The position numbers and the translations under genes are program-made. A stretch of 64,000 bases of DNA, from NCBI RefSeq assembly GCF_030272615.1, contig NC_081409.1:470884573-470948572 (forward strand), in the 5' to 3' direction. Position 1 is the first letter of the stretch, and each line of letters opens with the position of its first letter. The notes under the pieces are model-generated. The model worked only from the letters and a program-made list of their open reading frames with translations. It made no database searches and was not told the origin of the DNA. This DNA is from Cryptomeria japonica (lineage: Eukaryota; Streptophyta; Pinopsida; Cupressales; Cupressaceae). Positions 1 to 9,597 of this stretch are shown piece by piece.

Positions 1-1906
1 GCATGAATTCCAAGTGGAGGACTTTTGGATGAATCTCCCAGGTGATTTAGAGGTTAAAAGAAAGATGCATTCCAGGCTACCCTTAGATCTCATCAGGAAA
101 TGCAAAGTTTATAGAGTAGCCGATCAAGCCCACGATAATGGTAGATACCTCCAGTCGTCCTATGAGAAAGAGGACAAAGAAGTGAAGATAGATTGGAATG
201 AGCTCGAGGTTTTAGACTTGAGAGCTTTGATGGCCCCCATTTTATCCTGCACTCGCTGATGGGTGGATGTACAACATCAAAAGTTGAAAGAGTAGAATGT
301 ATCAATGACATTCACTTTGGAAGCAAGACCAAAGGAAGGAGAGGCAAGTGTAAGTGAGAATACTTCTCATCCCAAGGGCTTAAAGAGGAAAGAAAGACCT
401 GAGAAAAGGGAACCCTCTAGGAAGAAGCAAAAAACCAATCCTGATCACCCACCAAGCACATCTTCTCGACATGAAAAGAAGGCAAGTCAAGGAGAAGATC
501 AGGAGAAGATGGTATATGAAATTGATGAGTCTATGGAATCCATGGTACAAAATGACAAGCAAGAAAAGGGACAGACGCCTCAACATTCATCAAGTCAATC
601 TCCCCAGGTTGATGCTAATGAGCTACATGAAGAGAAGAATGATGATGAAGCAACATCTCCTTCCCGAGAAGATAGACTACCGCTTAAAGAAATACAAGTA
701 AGGGAAACAAGATCCGCCATTCCAGATTGGTTAAAGGAGAGACTGACAAGGGTAGTTGTGGTTGAAGAGGAAGAAGATGTATTTGATTTAGAAAGCCTTA
801 TAGGAAGTTCTCAAGAGGTGATGGAAAAGAAGAAGGCCACAAAAATGTCAAGGTAATTAGAGATGAGACAGGATCCAGGAAATTGCAAGTAGCTACAATA
901 GTAGTGGACAAATATGAGGGTGAGATTCTTGCAGATGAGTATGACTTAGAAACATTTGAGCTTGGTCCACTTACCTCCCAGCAAGCAATGGAAGAAGCAA
1001 CCGATTCATTTGAAGCACTTAAAAGACAAACTTAAAGAAGAAATGGAAAAGAATAAGAAGGTTGAGAGGGAGGTCAGTGCCTGGAGAAGCTATTTTAGTC
1101 ATCTCAATCAGCCCTTGAGACGTCAGGATCCAGCAGTATCTCCTTTACAATCACTCCCTTTTGAATCAGTTGGCGAGGCAGAAAGGGTCAAGGGCTTGGT
1201 TCAGCTTATGAGTTCTTGGATTGATAAATTCCACACGGTAGCTGTTGAATTTGCAACGAGAATGATGAAGACGGTTCATCGAGCTATCCAGGTCCTTGAG
1301 ATTATCCATAATCTAATGATAACTGTAGCTGCATTCACTCACACTAGAGATGTTATCATTCCTGTCTTGCAAGTGATAAGACAAACACCAAGACGGATTC
1401 TGGCACAAGGAAAGATAATGGATGGAGGAACCCATAACCTCTTACAGTGGTCAGCTCTGCTCTAGATGAAAGAGGTCCTTTTCGAAGATATCAACACCAG
1501 ATGCAGTCAAGTTGAAGGTATCATTCATCCAATTCAAGATAAGGTGTTTGAGGTGTTGTGTACCATTCTTGACAGGCGGATCGAGATTGAGACAGATGTG
1601 GACATCCAAGAGTTGGAGGAGAGAGTCAAGGTCATCTTTTGCAAAGAAGAGAACATCATCACAGATAAGCAACGAGATCAGATGTTCACTACTATGTTCC
1701 TGATTCAGAAGACCAAAGAGCTTGAACCTGGATGGGAGACAACTCTTCTCACTGCTTTTGATCAAGTCCTTCAGTTGGAAGAACGAATGAAGAATCTTCC
1801 TGAGATTCCCATGGCTGAGATTGAGGGAATTGTGTCCAAATTCATTGGATATGCTAAGAAAGAGCATAGGAAAGGGAACAAAATTCTAGATGAAAAGTTG
1901 TTATAG
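1..1906 (+). pseudogene. Decayed retroelement ORF, basic/coiled-coil protein, family unknown
   Basis: A long degenerate reading frame, open mostly in one frame, with stops near 257 and 854 and an apparent frame excursion between about 820 and 1030. The visible protein has a Lys/Arg/Glu-rich stretch with a KRKERPEKREPSRKKQK basic run (305-856), then charged helical segments typical of coiled coils (956-1465 and 1466-1906, e.g. LKEEMEKNKKVEREVSAW). I see no reverse transcriptase, integrase or zinc-knuckle motif. Its position directly before an LTR-like sequence suggests the last ORF of an LTR retroelement entering from the left edge. This is inference: no sequence family is recognised, and a host pseudogene is not excluded. 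Confidence 0.45.
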
Positions 1907-1908
1907 GA

Positions 1909-2990
1909 TGATGTGGCAGCTTAATTCCTATTAGCCTATGTTTCCTCGATATTTGTGCCAATTAAATATTGGCTATGCATTTAATGATGTTTATCTAAAT
2001 GGGGACTTTTTTGTAATAAACCCTAATTAGGGTTTAGGTGTCAAGATCTCAGCCGTTGATCTTCTTTCGATTTGGGCCATTCATTGTATTTGAGGATACT
2101 ATATATATTGTCACTCATTTCATTTTGATATATAGTTAGAAGTTAGAGAAGAGAGAGAGCTTAGAGAGAAGAAAGTTATTGTGTAGCAAGATTGAGTAGT
2201 GAAGAAAGAATTTTGAGCAATTGTTGTCCATTTGGCTTTGAGATCAATAAAATATTGAAGTTATGGTGTTTTATTGCAGTACTTGTGGCTATCTTCATGA
2301 TTGTTTATTTTCTTGAATCACTCTCAGTCGAAGTAGTATTTAAGTTTAAGTTTGAAGGACTAAGTGTTGTGCTTGATCTTTTGTGAGATTCACGTTCCAA
2401 ACCACTAGCTTCTTGCTGATTGTAAGGACGCCTTGTGTGGTCAACTGGAAATATTGAGATTGCTTAAAAATTCAATCATTTTTTGGAAGTATTGATATGT
2501 ATCTCTATGATAGTATCTATGTCCTTGATGATTTGAAAATTACTTAATCACCTTAGAAGATCGCATCAATTCCAGTAGAGTTGTAATTTCTTGGCAATAC
2601 TGAAATTGGTAGAATCTTACCAAGACTAGCCTTCATTGAGTCATTCTTAGGATTAGATTAGCATTCATCCCTTGAAACCCTTATCTTTTGATATTTTTTG
2701 AAAGTCTGTTAGTGTTAGGAAAATCTTGTTCCTGCAGTCGAAAAGAGAGTAATACGAACAAGCTTTCTTTGAAAGTACGTGAGGCCCCTTGAAGAAACAG
2801 CATATACAACGACCACTGGTGCTTATCCACACGTAGAGATCCTACAACGAAGAACCTTGAAGTCATCCCGATTGATCCTTTTCGTGACATCTTCAACATT
2901 CAGAGACTTTAATCAAGAGAGGATAAGATACCTTTGGGTATTTTATTCTGTGTTTGGTCGTGTACAAAAAACACATCAACACAACCACAC
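1909..2990 (+). repeat. Probable LTR (single copy seen) with promoter signals
   Basis: Begins TGATGTGGCAGC just after the upstream ORF stops. A TATA-like ACTATATATATTG lies at 2098-2110 and an AATAAA signal at 2246-2251, about 150 bp apart, the spacing expected of an LTR promoter and poly(A) signal. GA-rich transcribed sequence follows the TATA box. No partner LTR is present, so both ends are approximate and no target duplication can be tested. It is most simply the 3' LTR of the element whose ORF precedes it. Confidence 0.4.
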
Positions 2991-3003
2991 GATGTGATAC
3001 TAT

Positions 3004-3320
3004 CAGAGCAACAAAAATTGCCCAAAATCGCCTGGACTCGGCGAGTCCAGGGGGCTCGGACTCGAGTCCGAGTCTGGGGTCCGGACTCGAGTCCGAGTCT
3101 GGGGTCTAGACTCGCTTGGACTCGGCCAGACTTGGCTGGCGGCAATGACATTTTAAGTTTAAAAAAAACAACTTCTTACAATATGTTTTCAATTGATTTT
3201 TTCTACCGACACAATAACTTTGCCGTGTCCAGTCGAGTCTGAGCTGAGCTTTTTTTTGCCGAGTCCGAGTCGGAGTCCCGAGTCGAGTTGGCCTCGCTGA
3301 GTCCGAGCCCCGTTTCTATG
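3004..3320. mobile_element. hAT-type MITE, GACTC/GAGTC-rich
   Basis: Flanked by a perfect 8-bp direct repeat GATACTAT (2996-3003 and 3321-3328), the size of target duplication made by hAT transposases. The ends are imperfect inverted repeats: CAGAGCAAC on the left against CATAGAAAC (reverse complement) on the right, 7 of 9 matching. The interior is packed with GGACTCGAGTCC-like palindromes. There is no coding capacity at 317 bp, so any movement would need a transposase from elsewhere. Confidence 0.8.
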
Positions 3321-3339
3321 GATACTATTTTTTGGAGAT

Positions 3340-4050
3340 AGGTTTGTGACATCCAACCGATCGCAATCAGAATTTCTTGACATCAATGACAAACAAATAT
3401 ACAGACTTCTAACAGCTTACCGTTATACCCTCTCAAGAGCTGCACTAATCTTCTATTTGCCCCACGGGGTTGTGGATGAAATGTGGTGGATCAGTTCAAT
3501 ATTGTGTTCATCTTCTCCTACAGTGTAGATCTAAAATTTCCCAACAAGTGGAAATCTCTACTTGAAACTATAGAGGTAGGCAAACTAAAATGAACCTAAA
3601 TGTTACTAAAAGAAAACTTTGAAAAGTATTGCTGCCCTTAGGAGTCTTTTTGCAAGGAATGAATATTCACATCCTACTAATTGTCTGCAACAACAAACAA
3701 ATAATCATGCCCCTTCTTGAGAAGAGAAAACCCTCTACAAAATCTACATAGTTCCCATTTCATGGCCTAGAAAGACTCAATAGTGGCATATACATATCCA
3801 ATTTCTTGTTGCTTTGCTTACTTGTGCTACTTAGAAGTTAGAACACATCCTTACATATACCTCTGAAGATTTGCTACAATCTGTGTAACCTCAAAGGATC
3901 CGGCAACTCTTGAAGTGTGGGCTTCCCTCATCAGCTGAATCCTTTCCACCTTTGGCACATACAATTTCCTCAAGAGTAAAAAATCTTGGATATAGTAGTC
4001 AACTTTGTGTTCAAATTTTGCACTCTTAGCCTCTTGTAATCCTTGAAATA
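3340..4050 (-). pseudogene. Ty3/gypsy integrase remnant
   Basis: Read on the minus strand in shifting frames. From about 4045 down: an N-terminal zinc-binding-like segment containing LYVPKVERIQLMREAHTSRVAG, equivalent to the LYVP..LREAH..PLAGH motif of Ty3/gypsy integrases; then KKGHDYLFVVADN (about 3690-3720), matching the start of the catalytic core; then a decayed TAFHPQTDGQ-like block near 3470 and RLVQLLRGYN near 3420. Numerous stops and frameshifts show an old, dead fragment. No LTRs belonging to it were recognised. Confidence 0.7.
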
Positions 4051-4316
4051 CTGATGTCAGTTAAGACCTACATGAGAAAGAAAGATGCATCATGTCATTG
4101 AAAGGCATGTGAAATTACATTGCGTGAAAAGAATGTTACAGATCCTCTACATTAAATTTGTTTATTTGCATGATTAGTATGTGTTGTACGACCTTGACAA
4201 ACAAAAGAATAATCTTGTTTAGTTGAAGGAAAGGTTTTTGGCCAAATTTGACTACCCTAAGTTGACTCACCAAAATATTGCTGCATTGAAGTATATTGGT
4301 GCACTAGTATGATGAA

Positions 4317-5173
4317 CAGTGATAACTTTAAGAAACCCCCCCTCAAAAAATTGTATAAAATCTTGGCGAATATTTATTTTTTTCTAAAATTAATAATAAT
4401 GTTTTTTGGCGAATCTTTCCTTTTTATAAATTTTTTTTTTTTTATTGGCGAATGTTTATATCAATTTTTTTTGGTGGAAAAAATTGGCGAATCTTGGAAA
4501 ATAATCATTGTATGCATTAATTACTATTGCATTTCCTTTCATTTAAAAAAAATCTTTTATAAAAGAGTAAAGGCATGAAGGTTGAAATCATTAATGAGTT
4601 TAAGGGTTAGACTATACTTTCTTTGGTTTCTACCATTAACTTAAAATAATCGAATAGCCCTCTTTCTATTTTGTGAGATAAAATTTACAAACAATTTGTA
4701 ATACTCATGGGGCCAAAAATTGCTTTTAAACCATTGTTTTTCATTGAATCAACAATTCAAAATCAATTTCAAACCCCATGAGCATTACAACTTGTAGGTA
4801 CATTTTACCTCGTGGAATACATTGAAGATCATTAGATTATATTTTAAATCAATGGTGGAAACAAAAGATTGTTGATATAACCTTAAAGTAACTAATAATT
4901 ATGATATATTATTGGTGAACTAATTTGGATTTCTACAATAAATTATAAATTGTTGGTGAATTTGATCCAATCATGTATCAAATATTGTGGCAAATCTTTA
5001 AGTTAAAAAAATTAATAAAATAAATTCTCTGGCGAATTAATAACATTAAAATAAAAATTTGTAAAAATGTGGCGATTTGGGTCACCTTAAAAGTTGAAAT
5101 TATTAGCCAAATTTGATTTTTAAATTTCAAAAAATAGCCAATTGGCGAATATTAGCCACTAAAGTTTTCACTA
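4317..5173. mobile_element. hAT-type fold-back element, 857 bp, AT-rich
   Basis: A perfect 8-bp direct repeat ATGATGAA (4309-4316 and 5174-5181) flanks inverted ends: CAGTGATAACTTTAAG on the left against TAGTGAAAACTTTAGT (reverse complement) on the right. Long inverted arms continue inside: GTAATACTCATGGGG near 4700 pairs with CCCCATGAGCATTAC near 4780, and similarity continues outward for well over 100 bp. The motif TTGGCGAAT recurs at least five times. No transposase ORF. The hAT assignment rests on duplication length and ends. Confidence 0.7.
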
Positions 5174-5821
5174 ATGATGAAAAGAGACTTAATCACCAAG
5201 ATCTTGCATACACTTGATGCAGCTACCTAGCAAACTTTGCATATACAATGTGAGCTAGTGCAACAAACCTTGGCTGGCTAGAAGAATGCATTAGAGGTTC
5301 TGTTGCATTTGGAGGCCTTGGGAGAAACATTGAGTTATGGTTCTAATGCACACCTTGAAGAAAGATTGGGCAGATGGTGATGTGCATGGAGTAGCTTGTG
5401 GGTGTAGCAGAAGCTAGAAGGGGCTTATGGTGCACATGATGCCATTGTGAGGGCACATAGCTGTTAATGATGGTAAGAGTGCATAGTGTTAGTGCAACAC
5501 AATTCCCTATGCCACTGTGCATTCCTGGTCATGCCATATGCCATGAATGTCATAACACATTAACCCATTCATATTTTAGAAACTTATTGGCATTTCAGTT
5601 AATTATTACTTTGTGGTCTACAACTATGTTACTTATGACACTAGTATTTGTTGAGTAGTGCAACCACCATGTGAATCAAGGGGAAAGCAGGTGATGAATA
5701 TGACTGTACAGCCATAACTGCAGTCCAAAAGCTGCACTACATCTTCAAGAACATAGTGGAGGTAGAGGAGCAAGGCATAGAGGATGAGCATGTGGATTCT
5801 CTTGTTATAGGTGTTACCTAG
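5174..5821. other. Intergenic, no gene recognised
   Basis: Roughly 650 bp between the fold-back element and the next LTR. Only short open frames with no recognisable motif. Nothing that looks like an RNA gene or regulatory site. Confidence 0.5.
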
Positions 5822-6256
5822 TAGTGAAACTGGTGAGGATACAGAATGAGTAATATTTGCCAATTCACCATGATGTCATCATATCGATAATACTATATTA
5901 TATTAGAATTCATTGGGATTAATTCTACATTGATGTGCATTGGTTTATAAAGCCCTTGGTTTTCTTTACAAAACTTTCCTACCCAACATACACACATGTA
6001 ACTAATATTTGTTTTTTTTTATACTAATGATTATTTTTTATATTTAATTATCTAAGCTGTATTTATTATACTTAAAAGCAGTGTTCCACGGCCGTTGGGG
6101 ATGGGGAGACGGGGGAACGTGGGGATGGGCTTCAGGGATGGGGGGACAAAGGGAAAAAGTTTGGGGGACAGGTTTCGGGGATGGGGGGACTTGGGCCTGG
6201 GGGGGAAACACGTTTCCGTGGAACACTGCTTAAAAGTTAAATGTAATATTCCAACA
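5822..6256 (-). repeat. 3' LTR of the minus-strand copia-type element (MITE-interrupted)
   Basis: Matches 9378-9597 over its length, e.g. AGAATTCATT(G/A)GGATTAATT and the shared terminus TGTAATATTCCAACA. It is longer because of a 150-bp MITE with its 8-bp duplication and small indels. Confidence 0.65.
6079..6228. mobile_element. hAT-type MITE, 150 bp, G-run rich
   Basis: Perfect 8-bp duplication CTTAAAAG (6071-6078, 6229-6236) and 13-bp perfect terminal inverted repeats CAGTGTTCCACGG. The interior is a run of degenerate GGGATGGGG units with many runs of four or more G on the plus strand. Absent from the partner LTR at 9378-9597, which gives the empty-site state. No coding capacity. Confidence 0.9.
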
Positions 6257-6909
6257 TTGCCACTCTTATTACATTAGAACCATATAGAACTATATATTTG
6301 TTAAAAGCTTCTCTTTGAAAATAGTTCTTGGATTAGGTAGAACTCCACCAATCTACCTTGTAACCCTTGTAAAGGTGTAGCTTATAAACTGAATTCTAGA
6401 GTTCCTAGATTCCACCTCCCCAAACTCTTGAATTACACATCTCTCAAATTATTGGACAACCATCCATGCTTAGCTACATCCATAGTGCTTCATTAAGCTT
6501 TCTCATGACCCTGGTAAGGATACAATTCCCAAGATTCACAAAATCCTGAATTGTCTAGGCAGCCATCCATATTGAGTTTCTTTTACATTATATCCCTACC
6601 CTTTTTCAAAGTGTAGACTTCCATACTTAATTATCCATAGTTACAAAATAGCCAAGCTTCCCTTTCCTCCAAGAAGGGGACACACATGAATTATTAGTGA
6701 TTCTCATGTACGGTACCATCTTTGAGTGAGATGCTAGCTCAAGATGGAGAAATTCCTCCAATCTCTAGTGTCTGCTGGCCTCCTCTTTGACCTTTTTACA
6801 CTATCCACAAGATACAAAATCAAAATATTAGAAAATCTTGTTAGTTGTCACATGGATGATCTCGAAAGCAGGAGGTGACAAGAGAAATGTTTTCTTTTGT
6901 GAGGTGTTA

Positions 6910-7727
6910 TGTCATGCCCCGTCAAAGTTACCTCTTTCACCGTCGTATCAGAAAATTGCCCTAATTTTCTATAGCCCGTATCAGACAAGACAAACTCATA
7001 ATAGTAGGAGTCTATGTTAATATAATCAGCAATGTCAAAATATGAATAGCAATATATGATCGACCTCACAGCAATAAAGACCAACATGAAGCGATCCAAG
7101 ATAAAGACTGACAAAGCATTGACTAACAAAGAAGATTCCCAAGTCAACATGGAAGAGAGCTGCAGTTTAGTTCACTATTTACAAAGAGATCGATCGCAGT
7201 GATTTAATTGTGGCATTAACTAACAGACTGTGTGTTTGATATGCATTCCTAACAGGTGCGATTGCATTACATGAGGGACCCGCTTAATTGGTAATAAATG
7301 ATTATTAAACAAATATTATTTTATTGAGGGTTATTCTCTATGACAGCGATTAGGAAAAGTAAAGACACATCTCTTCCGGAGAGGTGTCCTTTCCAAATAG
7401 TATAACTGTGAGAAGGAGAAGATATAAATGTGGAGAGGATAATATGAGTAAGGGGCATGGGATGAAATAAGAGGAAAAATAATCATCATTGAAGGATAGA
7501 AAAAAAGGAGAGGCTGAGTCAGTGGATGTCAGCGATTTCCATCTGGCTCCCAACGGTATACTTACTATATGAAGCCTAATAATGTTTTTATGCAGAAATT
7601 AATAGTAATATTAATATAGACTGCAATACGTATGAAAGTCATATTTAATTCCACATGTAGTGGCAGACCAGATCTGACGCATGTCAGATCTGTCTGCCTT
7701 TACAGCCACAATTATACTAACAACTTT

Positions 7728-7799
<72 letters not shown>

Positions 7800-8447
7800 G
7801 AGAGAGATCATCTGAATGTATACACGAGAATAAATTAGTAATTCATTCTGAAGATTATAAGTAGACAGTACTTAACTAGATTTACAATGATACAAATGCA
7901 TCAAATGTAAATAAATAAATTCATCAAAGAACATGGCTATCAATCAATTTATTACATCAAATAAGAGTTAATCAATTATACAAATCAGAGGTTCATAAAT
8001 AAATTGATAACAAGATAAATAAACAATAGATAATTCCTGAAACATAAACAGAATGTCTTTAAACTGTCCTAAAACCATAATCAGTTCTGTATTTTCTATT
8101 CCCCAAGGGAGATGGGTTCTGCTAGGGAGGGGCAGAATAAAACCACTTCAATGGAAAGCCCCCAAGGGTGAAAGGACTCCTGAAATCTGGGCTGCAGGCC
8201 CCAAGGTTGAATGGACTGAGTTCCGGTAATCTGGGTTACATTAAGGAGGTGGTGTCAAGCGCCCTAGGCAGCCAAGCCCTCTTCTGAGAATAGGGTCAGA
8301 TTGGTTTGGGGTTTAGGCATGGCTTTTAATGGCATCATAAGTTATATTACAGAGAACTAGTTAGTAATGCTCAATTAATCATGATAGAGGGTAGTAACAT
8401 AGATGTTGCTCTTGAGAATTGACAGTGTCTAAATAGGGGACATTACA
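6910..8447. mobile_element. Solo LTR (probably gypsy type), 1538 bp
   Basis: Starts TGTCATGCCCCG and ends GGGGACATTACA, flanked by a perfect 5-bp duplication TGTTA (6905-6909 and 8448-8452). The two ends are mutually inverted (TGTCATGCCCC against TGTAATGTCCC). No internal gag/pol, primer site or second LTR, so I read it as a solo LTR left by LTR-LTR recombination. It sits inside the minus-strand copia-type element and is therefore younger than it. A related start (TGTAATGCCCCGCC) occurs at 33840. Confidence 0.7.
7729..7807. repeat. Compound microsatellite (AT)n(AG)n
   Basis: An (AT) run passes directly into a longer (AG) run with one interruption near the end. It lies inside the solo LTR. 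Confidence 0.95.
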
Positions 8448-8714
8448 TGTTAGTGTCAAGTGAAGTGAACTTTTAAAATGAGACCATTTATGCATAACAA
8501 AAACAATAATGAGTGGGAAGCAACTTGTTAGGCATGGGCTTTATTGAATCTGTAGTTCTTAAATAATTATTGAATCTTCTATCTCAAGTGCTCCCTAATA
8601 TTGCAGATTTGGCAGCAGTGGCACATAGATGGCCAATAATGATAATAGAAATAATAGAGATTGTATATGACTACACTTCTAAACATTCCTTTCCACCAGT
8701 CAACCGCTTTACAT

Positions 8715-8849
8715 TGTTGAGACATGGACCAGCTAGGACTCAAACCTAGGACCTTCCATACGCTGCTGGAGTGCTCTACCACTGAGCTACTGGCCCCTCT
8801 TGGACCAGTCCATCGTCGGTCCGGGTGTGGCTTATTTCCAACACCAACA
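8715..8849 (-). repeat. TRIM LTR, copy 1
   Basis: 135 bp, TG...CA on the minus strand, containing a tRNA-like segment. Its B box reads GGTTTGAGTCC. Confidence 0.85.
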
Positions 8850-8912
8850 CCCCCCTTAAGCCACACCTCTCGTGTGCTTGGGGCTCCTAGCCTGGACCTG
8901 GCTCTGATAGCG

Positions 8913-9047
8913 TGTTGAGACATGGACCAGCTAGGACTTGAACCTAGGACCTTCCATATGCTGCTGGAGTGCTCTACCACTGAGCTATTGGCTCCTCTTG
9001 GACCAGTCCATCGTCGGTCCGGGTGTGGCTTATTTTCAACACCAACA
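8913..9047 (-). repeat. TRIM LTR, copy 2
   Basis: 135 bp, shared by both interiors. Its B box reads GGTTCAAGTCC and the 5' acceptor strand of its tRNA-like segment carries substitutions. Confidence 0.85.
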
Positions 9048-9110
9048 CCCCCCTTAAGCCACACCTCTCGTGTGCTTGGGGTTCTTAGCCTGAACCTGAC
9101 TCTGATACCA

Positions 9111-9245
9111 TGTTGAGACATGGACCAGCTAGGACTCGAACCTAGGACCTTCCATACGCTGCTAGAGTGCTCTACCACTGAGCTACTGGCCCCTCTTGGA
9201 CCAGTCCATTGTCGGTCCGGGTGTGGCTTATTTCCAACACCAACA
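9111..9245 (-). repeat. TRIM LTR, copy 3
   Basis: 135 bp, best preserved of the three; perfect B box GGTTCGAGTCC and intact primer site alongside. Confidence 0.85.
9121..9193 (-). promoter_or_regulatory. tRNA-like cloverleaf with pol III A and B boxes inside TRIM LTR
   Basis: Minus strand, after one leading G: acceptor GGGCCAG pairs fully with CTGGTCC (one G-U); D arm GCTC/GAGC; T arm CTAGG-TTCGAGT-CCTAG is perfect. The A box is TAGCTCAGTGG and the B box GGTTCGAGTCC, both matching pol III consensus. The anticodon arm is poor: a 4-bp stem UCCA/UGGA with an 8-nt loop GCAGCGUA, so I do not call a functional tRNA. Equivalent segments lie at 8725-8797 and 8923-8995. No T-run terminator follows closely. 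By analogy with the 5S-rRNA-derived LTRs of Cassandra TRIMs, these boxes could drive pol III transcription; that is inference. Confidence 0.8.
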
Positions 9246-9597
9246 TGCACCATACAATATCTGCAACAAATCTTTCTTTTGGCCTTAAAACAACAGGCAA
9301 GTTCACATGGGATGCCAACCTTTGCACATCAAATCTTATTTCTTCATGGATAAGAACTTTTGATTGCTTTGATACCATATTGAAAATGGTGAGTATACAC
9401 AAAAAGTGATGATCACATCATGATTTCATCAAATTGATAATAGTAAACAATATAAGAATTCATTAGGATTAATTTTACATTGATATGCATTGGCATATAA
9501 AATATGTTTTCCCATACAAAACTTCTCCACCTAACCCATAACTAACATCTGAGTTATTTAATCTATATTTATTGTACTAAGATGTAATATTCCAACA

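Larger units (their letters stand above)
8715..9245 (-). mobile_element. TRIM-type miniature LTR retrotransposon, LTR-int-LTR-int-LTR, tRNA-like LTRs
   Basis: Three 135-bp LTRs separated by two 63-bp interiors, exactly periodic at 198 bp. On the minus strand each LTR starts TGTTGGTGTTGG (TGTTGGTGTTGA in the middle copy) and ends TCTCAACA. The interior starts with the primer site TGGTATCAGAG touching the LTR (9100-9110; mutated to CGCTATCAGAG at 8902-8912) and ends with the polypurine tract CTTAAGGGGGG (9048-9058 and 8850-8860). No coding sequence. A single element would be 333 bp, among the smallest LTR-element architectures, so proteins must come in trans. Flanks TACAT and TGCAC agree at 3 of 5 positions. 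The extra LTR fits recombination between two copies. Confidence 0.85.
5822..9597 (-). mobile_element. Non-autonomous copia-type LTR element with nested insertions
   Basis: Minus-strand element delimited by related LTRs at 5822-6256 and 9378-9597 and a near-match target duplication (CCTAG before, CCCAG after). The primer site beside the right-hand LTR reads TGGTATCAAAGC on the minus strand (9366-9377), close to the initiator-Met-tRNA complement. A weak polypurine tract (AATAAGAGTGGCAA, minus strand) adjoins the left LTR at 6257-6270. Without the nested solo LTR and TRIM the interior is only about 1 kb and shows no gag or pol, so the element looks non-autonomous. The left LTR carries a MITE and has diverged strongly from the right LTR: an old insertion. 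Confidence 0.65.

Noticed and set aside
2996-3010. TATCAGAGC resembling a primer-binding site after an LTR
   Set aside because: It is formed by the junction of the 8-bp hAT target duplication GATACTAT with the MITE end CAGAGCAAC; the duplicate at 3321-3328 settles this.
7611-7811. Minus-strand frame with poly(Ser-Leu) and Ile-Tyr repeats
   Set aside because: Translation of the (AT)n(AG)n microsatellite.
8725-9193. Three functional tRNA genes in tandem
   Set aside because: The anticodon arm is abnormal, the spacing is explained by LTR structure, and no terminator follows. They are tRNA-like segments of LTRs.
8579-9253. 224-codon minus-strand open frame with three internal repeats
   Set aside because: It is a by-product of the TRIM tandem, whose 198-bp period is a multiple of three. 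It crosses LTRs, primer sites and purine tracts and shows no protein family.
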